Origin: CAG-1138 sp964495385
GTDB lineage: Bacteria; Bacillota; Clostridia; Christensenellales; CAG-917
Direction: 5' to 3'
Length of the DNA stretch: 35,138 bases
NCBI GenBank assembly: GCA_964495385.1
Contig: CAZBVO010000015.1
Coordinates: 1 to 35,138, forward strand
This document shows positions 7,970-15,991 of the stretch, one piece after another; positions within the stretch are counted from its first letter, which is position 1, and the number at the start of each line of letters is the position of its first letter. The translations under genes and the position numbers were made by a program. Under the pieces are notes generated by a model. It did not search any database and was not told the DNA's origin. It saw only the letters and a list, made by a program, of their open reading frames with translations.

Positions 7970-8130
7970 TGGAATTGGCTATTTGTATTTTCTTAATTCT
8001 TCTATTGGCTGGTATTGCGGGAAGGCTTACTTCTTACGATATTCCGCCGCATTCTACAACTTATTACATAAGTGGTGGTAGTTATTATGAACCTAAAAAG
8101 GAGTGGAACCAGAAGTGGCAGAAACGTTAA
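7969..8130 (+). CDS. Membrane-anchored small protein
   Basis: 53 residues, start in TAATG with AAAGGAGG upstream. N-terminal hydrophobic segment (AICIFLILLLAGIAGRL), then a Tyr/Ser/Gly-rich polar tail (YYISGGSYYEP). No lipobox Cys at a suitable place. Function unknown. Confidence 0.6.
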   Translation: MELAICIFLILLLAGIAGRLTSYDIPPHSTTYYISGGSYYEPKKEWNQKWQKR

Positions 8131-8166
8131 ATGAAGCCTATTATTAAAAAGGAGCATTATGTATGA
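8131..8166 (+). CDS. 11-codon linker ORF (tentative)
   Basis: MKPIIKKEHYV ends in TGA overlapping the next start (GTATGA) and contains the next gene's AAAAGGAG. Possibly only for coupling. Confidence 0.25.
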   Translation: MKPIIKKEHYV

Positions 8167-8648
8167 GAGCAGTGGTAATAATGAACGCGCAAAATGATTT
8201 CGTAATCCACTATCCAGAAGGAAAAGCGATAGCGGAACACATTGCGGATAAGGTAAGAGAACTTGCGGACGGGCGTTCTGTCCTGTTCACTGTTCAAGAT
8301 ACTCACCACGATTTTGCGCGAGTAAAGCAATGGCCTTGGCCTCTAATCGGCCATTATGGACACGAAATTGCGCCGGAGGTTCTTGCGGCCATCTATGATA
8401 CTCGTTTGAAATATAAAGATATTAATAATCTATTTAAAGTTGAGCCTTGCGCTTATGAGTTGATTAGCCTAATTAAGAAGCAAGGATACGATGAAATTAT
8501 ACTAATGGGTTTCCGTAAGGAAGATATGCTGGAAACCGCAAAAATTATTAAAGAGGATTTTCCTAACGTAAAAATTGCGCTTGATGCTGTTTCTTATGAT
8601 GTGCGGCGTGCGATAATTGGAACGTCCTATGAAGGAGAGAGCGTATGA
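8163..8648 (+). CDS. Isochorismatase/nicotinamidase-like fold, catalytic Cys apparently absent
   Basis: 161 residues. The N-terminal VVIMNAQNDFV carries the conserved Asp of the cysteine-hydrolase family. QDTHHDFARVKQWPWPLIGHYG matches the region after the family's T-x-D-x-H loop. A later segment (IILMGFRKEDMLETAKII) aligns with the nucleophile loop, normally G-x-x-T/D-x-x-C-V, but has Met where Cys is expected. It may be a pseudoenzyme or bind a nicotinamide-like ligand. Overlaps the next gene by 4 nt. Confidence 0.7.
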   Translation: MRAVVIMNAQNDFVIHYPEGKAIAEHIADKVRELADGRSVLFTVQDTHHDFARVKQWPWPLIGHYGHEIAPEVLAAIYDTRLKYKDINNLFKVEPCAYELISLIKKQGYDEIILMGFRKEDMLETAKIIKEDFPNVKIALDAVSYDVRRAIIGTSYEGESV

Positions 8649-9127
8649 AAAAAAATGATATTTTGCGTGAACATAGTAATGAAGCTTTGCGGCTTGGATA
8701 TAAAGATGTGCGGCTGACGCTTAATGATATGATTGATTTTATTCAAAAGCAGGCTATTCCGAAGGATAGTAAGAGTAAGCCGCAGGAGCTTACGGATGAC
8801 TTCGTAAACGAATGTTTGATGAAATATCAGAAGACAATGACAGAGGCTTATGAAAGCATCCCCAATGATGTAAAGTATGCTATCCGCAAGAATGAAGCGC
8901 TCGCAAAACTGACCTTGGTGCGGCAGTATGCTCCGCAGCCTATTACTGATAAAGATGAAATCATTAATCTCCTTCTGAATTGGCGCAATCAGGGTATTGA
9001 TATTTATAGTAAAAAGATTATTATGCCAATGCTCAAAGCCGCACGCGTTGATATGAGAGTGGCTAATGAAGTTTTGACTGCTTTTGAAGATTGTGTAGTA
9101 AAGTCACAGAACGGGGAGGGATACTAA
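8645..9127 (+). CDS. GatB/YqeY-like domain protein
   Basis: 160 residues, all-helical. The pattern from KYAIRKNEALAKLTLVRQYAPQPIT to LLNWRNQGIDIYS resembles the YqeY core (E-L-x-x-L-x-x-Y-L-P-x-Q-L-S). YqeY-type domains bind tRNA in GatB. A link to the phage tRNA set is possible but unproven. GTATGA overlap with the upstream gene. Confidence 0.55.
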   Translation: MKKNDILREHSNEALRLGYKDVRLTLNDMIDFIQKQAIPKDSKSKPQELTDDFVNECLMKYQKTMTEAYESIPNDVKYAIRKNEALAKLTLVRQYAPQPITDKDEIINLLLNWRNQGIDIYSKKIIMPMLKAARVDMRVANEVLTAFEDCVVKSQNGEGY

Positions 9128-9258
9128 TGAGTAATCTCCCCGAAAAGCTTGTAAAGATTATTATTCCCGGTGATACAGAAATTGATATTGATAAAACGTA
9201 TGTTATCATTGAAGAAAGTGAATACGTGGAATTAAAAGAAAAAAAGGGAGATACTTAA
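9127..9258 (+). CDS. Small hypothetical protein
   Basis: 43 residues, acidic (MSNLPEKLVKIIIPGDTEID...). Start overlaps the previous stop (TAATG). Last gene of the operon; its final codons form part of a terminator stem. Confidence 0.55.
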   Translation: MSNLPEKLVKIIIPGDTEIDIDKTYVIIEESEYVELKEKKGDT

Positions 9259-9275
9259 TTGTATCTCCCTTTAAA
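9244..9275 (+). terminator. Rho-independent terminator
   Basis: AAGGGAGATAC-ttaatt-GTATCTCCCTTT, overlapping the stop of the preceding gene and facing the converging minus-strand unit. Confidence 0.8.
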
Positions 9276-9343
9276 ATATTTTCCCTACGCCGGGAAGCAA
9301 CTGCTCAACCCGTTCACAGGAACAAAAAGAGCCCAGGTAATTT

Positions 9344-10111
9344 TTAAAGCAAAGTGCGTAATTGGGCTAAAAGTTGCTCAAGATTAGTGTCATCTTCAAG
9401 AGTAATGGCTCCCGCTTTAGTGCGAGGATAAATCAACTAATTAGCGTCGGCATCTTCATATAGATAAGCGTATTTGCTCTCATCGATAACTACTTCTGAG
9501 CTACTACTGGAAGCCGCGCTTGTGGCATTCACTGTAAGGTCAGTGCTAATATTAGTAAGTGCGAGCGAATAATCATTTCCACTACTGGTTGCGTTATAAT
9601 CATAAGTAGATTTGCTGCCGGAAGTATTATTATAAATAATATCGCTATTTACTGTCCAATATTCGAAATCATACCCAGAAGCAAGTGCAGCAGTTGCGGT
9701 TGCCGCTGTGCCGCTAATTGTATTAATTGATAATGAACCACCCGCAGGATTATTGCCCGCGGAAATTGTGTAACTGTCAGAGGATGTTCCGCTATCGCCT
9801 GTGTAAGATATGTCAGCACCGATAGTATATGTTAGGTCAGAGATACTATTCATTATTAAGTAATATGTAGTAGTATTAGATGCATTTTTAGTTGCACTAA
9901 AAGAAACATCAAAGCCTTCGTCTCTAAAGGGTGTTTCATTGGTATCTCCAGTATAAATATATTTTATTGTATTTCCAACTTTTACACTCCAGCAATTAAA
10001 CTTGTAATTATTATCTACTACAGCTGTAATGCGAAAAGATGCGCCTACCTATGCAGTTCCTCCTCCCGAAAGAGTCACGCCTGTTACGCTGGTGGTTATA
10101 ATAGTTGCCAT
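9344..10111 (-). CDS. Beta-rich virion/fibre protein with repeat domain, two recoded TAG codons
   Basis: 255 residues reading down from ATG at 10111 to TAA at 9344. TAG codons give Gln in LSGGGTAQVGAS and in EDADANQLIYPR. The body is Thr/Ser/Asn/Gly-rich and beta-predicted. It holds two segments with the Y-x-F-x-x-W-x-V spacing of InlB/Listeria-Bacteroides B repeats (YKFNCWSVKV and YDFEYWTVNS). The C-terminal RTKAGAITLEDDTNLEQLLA could be a coiled assembly segment. Probably a fibre or decoration protein. AGAAAGAAGG precedes the start. A weak minus-strand terminator (AGCCCA/TGGGCT then CTTTTTG) straddles its end near 9325-9367. Confidence 0.75.
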
Positions 10112-10141
10112 AAATAAAAACCTTCTTTCTTTTTAATAAAT

Positions 10142-10165
10142 GAAGTTGTTTTTTTTTTTTTTTTT
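10142..10165 (-). promoter_or_regulatory. Candidate late-gene leader/promoter motif (poly-A then CAACTTC)
   Basis: On the minus strand a run of 17 A (10149-10165) is followed by CAACTTCATTTAT and AAAGAAAG before the start at 10111. A near-identical arrangement precedes the fibre gene at 13084, but no TATAAT box is present. It may be a phage late-promoter or slippage-prone leader. Confidence 0.4.
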
Positions 10166-10194
10166 GAGTTATGGCCAAAAAGATAAAATATAAT
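10164..10194 (+). promoter_or_regulatory. Possible promoter for coiled-coil fibre gene
   Basis: TTGAGT and TATAAT are separated by 19 nt. The -35 is poor and the early box's AAAAATTATG is missing, so this may be a weaker or later promoter. Confidence 0.4.
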
Positions 10195-10234
10195 CTTTAC
10201 TATTTTCATTCTAAATAAGAATGGAGGAGATAGA

Positions 10235-11071
10235 ATGGCTAACAATACTTATACTTCTTATTATACCGGTTCTACTATTGATGGCTATATAGGTAGTATT
10301 CCTACCCTTGAAGCAAAAGTTTCAACTCTAATGACAGCAAAAGATTAGGCTTCATCTGATATAAATATTTTAACTTCGCGCATAAACTCTGCGCAGGGTA
10401 GTATAAGTAGTTTATAGACTACAACTAATTCACAGGCAAGTCTTTTGTCTACTCATAGTGAACAGATAAAAACCAATAGTAATGATATCACAGAAATACA
10501 AAAGACCTTCGATGGTATTCAAACGCAACTTGCGGCCAAGGTATCTACCGTAGATTTTAATAGCTACGCAAAAACTGTAAATGATAGAATAGAGAAACTT
10601 GAAAGTGACAGTGGAAGTTCTGGCGGTTCCAGTGGTTCTATGGATGAAAGTGTAAGCAATCGTTTTTCCGCTTTAGAGGCTAAATATCAAACACTTTCTA
10701 ATGATGTGAGTGATTTAAGTGCTACCGTTTCAAGCAATAGTAAAGCCATTGTAGAACTATAGTAGAAGAATACTATTCTTGAGTAGAGTATTAAAACTAA
10801 CGCCGCTAATATTGAAAGTCTTAATGAGCAATTATCAGATTTCCAAACAAAAGCAGACGCAACAACAGCGCATAATGAATTAAAACAAACAATGGCTGAA
10901 AGCGAAAATAGTCTTCGTGAAGAACTCGCGGCTTTATCTGAAGCAGTTAACAACTTGTTAACCTTACAAAAAGAAATTAATACTTTAAAAGAGCAAATAT
11001 CAACGCTGGAAGCCGCAAATAATGAACTGTAGACGCAAATTGATGCGTTAAAACAATCAAAAGAAGAATAA
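10235..11071 (+). CDS. Coiled-coil tail fibre/whisker-like protein, six recoded TAG codons
   Basis: 278 residues with TAG read as Gln at six sites (for example TAKDQASSD, SSLQTTT, IVELQQKNTILEQS, NELQTQID). Filling them gives uninterrupted heptads from about residue 25 to the C-terminus, broken by a Gly/Ser linker (SGSSGGSSGS) near 130. Long parallel coiled coils of this kind are typical of phage whiskers, fibre shafts and spike connectors. GGAGGAGA precedes ATG 10235. Highest TAG density in the window together with the GIY-YI G gene. Confidence 0.8.
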
Positions 11072-11080
11072 AAAAAAATA

Positions 11081-11110
11081 GGGTAGAGTATAAAACTCTA
11101 CCCTTTTATT
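11081..11110. terminator. Bidirectional Rho-independent terminator
   Basis: GGGTAGAGT-ataaa-ACTCTACCC flanked by A-run and T-run, so it can end the converging units from both sides. Confidence 0.9.
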
Positions 11111-11114
11111 TTTT

Positions 11115-11519
11115 TTAACTTTCTCTACGATAAACTAACTAATCTTGTCCTCGGTATACTTTATTGCCATCTTGTGTATAAACTACATTTTTAGCCACTA
11201 CGACAGGCGTTGACCCATCATTAGCGCCATAAATATAGGCCGCATATTTAACGCCATCGGCGTAAGTATATGCCGCAGTTAAGCCTTCAGTATTTTCACT
11301 AACGAGTAAAAACTCATTATTACTATCTAAAATAGGAACGCCATTAACATCTACAATAGCGTTCGTTGAAACTGCTAAATTATTAATGACAACAGGACAA
11401 TAAGTTTTCCAAGTCGTGCCATTATATATTTTTACCTTATATTTTTTATATTTAAACTCGGCGCCTAATGTAGAAGCACCAAGAACAGAGGTGCCTAAAA
11501 TGAAAGAAGCCATAGGCAT
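11115..11519 (-). CDS. Small virion-type protein, one recoded TAG
   Basis: 134 residues. Starts MPMASFILGTSVLGASTLGA, a hydrophobic Ala/Gly-rich head, then a beta-rich body with two VNG/SNN turns (DVNGVPILDSNNEFLLV). TAG at 11139-11141 (minus) extends it as GQDQLVYRRES. Start overlaps the stop of the large fibre gene (TAATG), indicating one operon. Perhaps a tail or receptor-binding accessory. Confidence 0.7.
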
Positions 11520-12703
11520 TACCTCACTTTAATCCAAATGCGGCCGGCCACAGGAACATTGCCTTCTCCCCAAGTAGCATAATTAGGAATAGCGCTAACC
11601 GTGCCGACAATACGTTCAGGATATTCCCGCACTTCTTCTCTTGTCATCCGCGATACCGTTCCATTGGGTGCGGCGCATACAGCTTCCCCGGGAATAAAAG
11701 TATTACGGTCTTCATAAGGAAACGCTAATACTCGGCCACTGACCGCAATAGGACATTTAGCCTCTTCGGTTTCACCAATAGCAAAACCAAAAGTATCAGA
11801 TACTATACTTGCTCCTGGTTGTAAACGCTCAGAGGCAATGCTTAAAGTATCATCGCCATTTTCACAAACAACACGTCCAGCGCAAAAACCTTCATTACAA
11901 ATACGATATTCAGCATAGTCGTTCCAAACTGCGCCGTATACCGTATTACCAGTAATTGTTCCCGGAACAGTTAAGTTCGGTCGTATAGTAATAGTGCCTT
12001 CAGAATATTCGGCTATGCGAGAAGTGTAGTCTGCGGTTGAATTATTATAGTGGAAATCAATGAAAGGTATCTTAGAACCAAAAATCTCAATTGAGGAAGG
12101 GTACTTTTCTAAATAACTCGGCAAAGTTTTCCAAGAAGCATCACCATCTGTTGAGCTATTTTTAACTAAATACTATCCAGCGGTGCCGCCAGTAGGTAAA
12201 GAGGGCCCTTCATCATCCTCTTCTTCTAAATAAAATAACTAACCTGTAAAACCAGAAGTGGGTAAAGTAGAGCCATAGTTTACATCAGAGGTTAAGCCAA
12301 GAGGGCCAATTAATGGTTTAGAAGAGCCTGCGCTTAAAGGTAAATAGTTATTAAGATTATTACTTACAGTTTTAATAGAATTAGTAAGTTCAGTCTTTGC
12401 GCTATTCAGATTAGTCTAAACAGCATCAATTGCGGTTTTTTGCGCAGTACTAACAGGTTTATTGGCATCGCTTGTATTATCTACACTATCCAATCCAATT
12501 TGCGCCTTTGTCACGCTATGCGGGTTTGATTTATTATTAGTGTGAGTAGTAAGATTGGATTGAACAGTTCCAATGCTATCAGTTAAATCTTCTTTAGCGG
12601 TATCGGTATAGGTTTTGGCCTGCGAGAGAATATCGCCGCATTTAATAATAACGTGAGACCAGAATTGAGTAAAAGCCTCTTTAATAGATTTATTAATTGC
12701 CAT
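11519..12703 (-). CDS. Tail fibre with C-terminal NDYAEY (peptidase G2-like) chaperone region, three recoded TAG
   Basis: 394 residues when three TAGs are read as Gln. The N-terminus is helical. The middle has the phage-fibre repeats NPHSVTKAQIGLDSVDNTSD and PTGGTAG-Q-YLVKNS, where Gln after GG(T)xG is the family norm, directly supporting TAG=Gln. The C-terminal ~130 residues start at AVWNDYAEY and continue GRVVCENGDD...GETEEAKCPIAVSGRVL, the fold of self-cleaving or trimerising fibre chaperones. Adhesion or host recognition is likely. Confidence 0.85.
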
Positions 12704-12951
12704 TAGAACTCCACCTCACTTGCCATAACGATACTTTGGCCGCAGATTTCATCAATATCATCCGTAGTAATTAAAACTGCGTTTTCTTCGAGGATATCTG
12801 CTTGATAAGCATTTAAAGCAAAACGCCCGTCAGTTTCTCCCGTGCTATCAATATACATTTTGTGTTCATCAGTGGTTACGTAGCAATAACCTTCTGTGCT
12901 TTTTGTGGGTAAATTATTTTTTTTACCTTTTAAAATCTTAAATAGTGCCAA
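12703..12951 (-). CDS. Fibre-operon head protein with EGYCYVTTD motif
   Basis: 82 residues with a TTG start preceded by AAAGGAG. KGKKNNLPTKSTEGYCYVTTDEHKMYIDST...RFALNAYQAD follows the pattern L-P-x4-EG-x2-Y-F-T-T-D-x4-Y-I-D common at the N-termini of gut-phage fibre and baseplate-attached proteins. Here it is a separate short protein, overlapping the next fibre gene by 1 nt. Probably a structural adaptor. Confidence 0.75.
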   Translation of the reverse strand: MALFKILKGKKNNLPTKSTEGYCYVTTDEHKMYIDSTGETDGRFALNAYQADILEENAVLITTDDIDEICGQSIVMASEVEF

Positions 12952-13083
12952 TCTTCAGCACTCCTTTCTTTTAATGTCCTATATGAAATAAAAAATAATT
13001 GTTCTTTCTTTTAATATTTTGACCTTTTGGTCATTACGCAAAAAAAAACAACTTCCATTTATAGAAAAGAAAGGAATGTTTTT
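12952..13083. promoter_or_regulatory. Divergent regulatory region between fibre units
   Basis: Carries ribosome sites for both directions and a GACC-tttt-GGTC mini-hairpin (13021-13030). It also has the plus-strand motif A9-CAACTTCC-ATTTAT (13040-13062), which matches the minus-strand leader at 10142-10165. No early TATAAT box is visible. Confidence 0.45.
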
Positions 13084-13527
13084 ATGGCTTATACTGTAAA
13101 TAATTTCGTAGATGGAACCGTATTGTATGCGGAAAGCTTAAATAAAATGGATACAAAAATATCCAGTTTAGATACAAACGTTACGAACTTAATAAATGCG
13201 ATTTCAAGTTTTGATGATATAATAGCGGTAAATAAAACTACTTTAGAAAGTCTTATAAGGCAAGCCGCACTCACTAATTTACTTAATAATAGCGATTTTA
13301 CTCATACTATTAACCAGCGCGGCGTAACCTCTACTACAGCGTCGGCGTATTGCTTAGGCCGTTGGATTGCTTATATTTCTAGTATATCTTTAACTACAAG
13401 CGATAGTGATTTGACAATGAGTAGCAGCGAAACAGGCAATGTATTTATTTATCAAAAAATTGCGATTACCAATTAGTTGCTTGGTAAAACTGTTACGGGT
13501 GCGGCTGAGTTTTCAGCAGACTTATAA
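13084..13527 (+). CDS. Short tail-fibre protein, one recoded TAG
   Basis: 147 residues. The N-terminal YTVNNFVDGTVLYAESLNKM is the classic Firmicutes-phage fibre start (VDGTPLTAENLN-like). Next come a short coiled segment and NLLNNSDFTHTINQRG, which usually opens a carbohydrate-binding fibre domain. TAG at 13474 gives ITNQLLGK. The protein stops soon after, so it is shorter than typical members and may be truncated or a minimal tip. Confidence 0.75.
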
Positions 13528-13557
13528 AAAGGAAGGTTTATTACCTTCCTTTTTTTG
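13527..13557 (+). terminator. Rho-independent terminator
   Basis: AAGGAAGGT-ttatt-ACCTTCCTT followed by a T-run, directly before the YcaO-operon promoter. Confidence 0.9.
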
Positions 13558-13583
13558 CTTTATTAAAAAAATAATGGTATAAT
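13555..13583 (+). promoter_or_regulatory. Early-type promoter of the YcaO operon
   Basis: TTGCTT, 17 nt, TATAAT with TGG before the -10. It is the only early-type promoter I see between here and 22004, so it may drive the whole YcaO/radical-SAM cluster. Confidence 0.8.
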
Positions 13584-13614
13584 ATTAATGAAAAAAAATT
13601 ATAAGGAGATTGTT

Positions 13615-15333
13615 ATGGATAGTAAGTGGAAAGAACGAAAACCAGAAGAAACAGTATAGTTAATTAAAGATTTTTTTGAAACTTGTGGCTATCAGGTTAA
13701 ACTTTGGGGCAATGAAGAAACTGAAGCTGGAACGTGGCATTGCGCAGTTGATTTATACAAAGGAAAACAGTTTATTTTACAGACCAATGGCAAAGGTATG
13801 ACTGAAGCGTATAGCCAAGCAAGTGCTTATGCTGAATTGTATGAGCGTTTTTGTAATAAAACAAACTTTATTCGTATTCCCGCCTTCGTAAAAGCCTTTA
13901 CTACTTTATAGGAAAAAGTTAATGGATATAAGTTTCATCCAGGAGAAAAGAAACTGGCCTATGAAGATGTGCGCGCGGTGCCCAATATGGCTGAACAGTT
14001 AGACATATTACTTGGCAGTAAAGAAAACGTTATTCGCTATTTAAATTATTTAACCGATGGTGAACCTACTGGTGAACCTTACACCAATTTAGCAACAGGT
14101 GAAACCGCATATTATGACCCCCGTTTAATTCATTTTATATGCGCGAGCAACGGTCAAGCCGCAGGTAATACCGTAGAAGAAGCACTTAATCAGGCGTTAA
14201 GTGAACTTACAGAGCGAATGGCGCAACGTTTATTCCTTGAAACGCCGCAGGAGATTTATTATAGAATAAATCTTAATAGTATCACCAATCCTGAATTACA
14301 GGAAAGAATACAGCACATTGAAGAAGCCGGAAATAGGTTGTATGTTTATGACCTTTCATACAATTTTGGTTATCCTACAGTAATGAGTGTGGTAATTAAT
14401 GATGTAGTTAAAACTACTAATGTAAACTTTGGTTCTTTTCCTGTGTTTGATATAGCATTTGAGCGCACATTAACTGAAGTTTATCAAGGGCAATCAAGAA
14501 TAAGTAATTGGAATGGTTTACAAGAGCCTTTCAAGAGAAGTAATCTTTTTAGTGAGTTTAAGAATAGTCTTGGAGGATGTGCTTGTATCCCTGAAGATTG
14601 TTTTCTTCATTATCAAGAGGTAGACAGCCCGTCAGAAGTCTTTTTAACCGAACGTCGCACTAATAAAGAACTTAATCAATATTTCGTTGATTTATTTTCT
14701 TCTTTTGGCTTTTCTGTCTATTATATTGACCATAGTTTAATAAGCGACCTTGCGGCTGTTCAGGTTTTCATACCTAACTATACCTATTTAAGCAAAGACT
14801 ATTATCAATATCATCGCATGAGCAATATTGTTATTAACGAGGCTCTTGAGACCATTGAAGGTTTAAAAGGCGTAGTTAATAATATTATTAAAGGCGAGAT
14901 AGACAATGTTCAAAATGATTTACAGAAGATTGCCTTTGCTATGCGCAAGCCCACTTGGAATGGAAATTACGTTGGTAAATTAATATTCAGTGATGGATTA
15001 GATATTATACCTGAAGTTCTTAATTCTACGCCCGTTGTTTGTCGTTTATTTGGAAATCAAGCAATTGATACTATGAAGAGTTTATATTGGCCGGGTTTAC
15101 AAAAGATTTATCTGTTAGACACTTACGTAAAGGCTGGATATAGTAATCAAGAAATTATTGGCATTTTTGACAGGATGCTACATATTCCTATTACGCAATC
15201 CGATATAGATAATTATGCCCAGCCAGAATATATGCTGGATGCCGTACTTATTAATCCTCTTACAAATTATTATTATAATAAAGATTATCGTGATATCCTC
15301 ATTAGTTTCTTGCGTAAGGACAAAATTGAATAA
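13615..15333 (+). CDS. YcaO-domain cyclodehydratase-like protein, two recoded TAG
   Basis: 572 residues once TAG at 13657 and 13909 is read as Gln. YcaO signatures appear in order: NGKGMTEAYSQASAYAELYERF (57-79, with the family's G-K-G and E-x3-ER); ICASNGQAAGNTVEEALNQ then ELTERMA (175-203, matching S-N-G-x-A-A-G-N and E-x-x-ER of the ATP/Mg site); and FGSFPVFDIAFERTLTEVYQG (271-293). YcaO enzymes use ATP to activate peptide backbone amides, giving azolines, thioamides or amidines. No separate E1-like partner is seen nearby. The C-terminal ~170 residues are unassigned. The repeat-bearing substrate candidate follows immediately. Confidence 0.88.
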
Positions 15334-15379
15334 TTTTTTACTATGTTTTTGTAAAGATTAAAAAGAAAGGAAAATGTAA

Positions 15380-15976
15380 ATGGCTGGTGAAACTTTAAGT
15401 TATACCGAATTAAAAAATTGGTATACAACTTTTAACAATGTAATTAGCAATTATGGCGGCAACTTATCTACCAAATCTGTTCCTTCTTCTGGAAGTAAAG
15501 CGGTTGCCAGTAATATAAATAATTTATTTACAGCCATTAATGAAATGGCCAATGAAGAATACCTCGGAACGCAATCTTCATTATATAGCACTGATTATAC
15601 TGTTGTGGCGAGTGGGGGTAAAATAACCCGGTCTTCGACTACTCCTATTAGTAATACGGCAAGCAAGATTACATAGATAAAATGTAGAAATAAGATTAGT
15701 TATAGCTGTGGAACCAATAACAATGGTACTAATAGCGATAGCTATAACTATAATGGTACTTGTAGTAGTGGTAGTTGTTCAAATGGTAGTTGTTCATATT
15801 CTACTCGGATGTGTGGTTCTAAGTCAAGTGGCAATTGGTCAAATGGTAATAACAGCAATGGCTCTTGCTCCAGTGGCACCAATAATAACGCAGCCAATTC
15901 TGATACCTCTAATTCTAGTGGTAATCAATCTAATGGAACAAAAATAGATATTTTAAATGCGAATACTTCTTATTAA
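15380..15976 (+). CDS. Candidate precursor: fibre-like leader plus 16 tandem pentapeptides, one recoded TAG
   Basis: 198 residues when TAG at 15674 is read as Gln. Residues 1-98 have no Cys and resemble gut-phage fibre N-termini (SYTELKNWYTTFNNVISNYG, then NNLFTAINEMANEEYLGTQS). Residues 107-186 are 16 exact pentads with consensus [S/T/N]-x-S-[S/N]-G. Position 2 varies (Y,N,N,N,C,C,C,R,K,W,N,C,N,N,N,Q) and seven Cys occur between 102 and 163. A Cys/Ser/Thr/Gly-rich core behind a leader-like domain, flanked by YcaO and radical-SAM genes, is what a RiPP precursor looks like. It may alternatively be a modified fibre tip. Read without recoding, the gene would lose its whole core. Confidence 0.85.
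15698..15937 (+). repeat. 16 x 15-nt coding repeat (pentapeptide array)
   Basis: Exactly 240 nt in register with the reading frame; Ser at position 3 in 12 of 16 units, Gly at position 5 in 12 of 16. DNA units are diverged (Ser as AGT/TCA/TCT/AGC), so the period is under protein-level rather than DNA-level constraint. Confidence 0.85.
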
Positions 15977-15991
15977 ACAATAGGAGAATAA

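Noticed and set aside
9896..9905. Possible frameshift in the minus-strand fibre gene near an A-run
   Set aside because: The length from start 10111 to stop 9344 is a whole number of codons (256) and the translation is smooth, so no shift is needed.
15698..15937. CRISPR or DNA-level tandem repeat
   Set aside because: Units are 15 nt, diverged at DNA level and locked to the reading frame; no CRISPR array with spacers is seen anywhere in the window.
15708..15947. A hydrophobic Val/Ile/Met-rich ORF overlapping the pentapeptide region in another frame
   Set aside because: It is a by-product of the 15-nt repeats; the recoded frame from 15380 has a ribosome site, a fibre-like N-terminus and a perfect pentad register.
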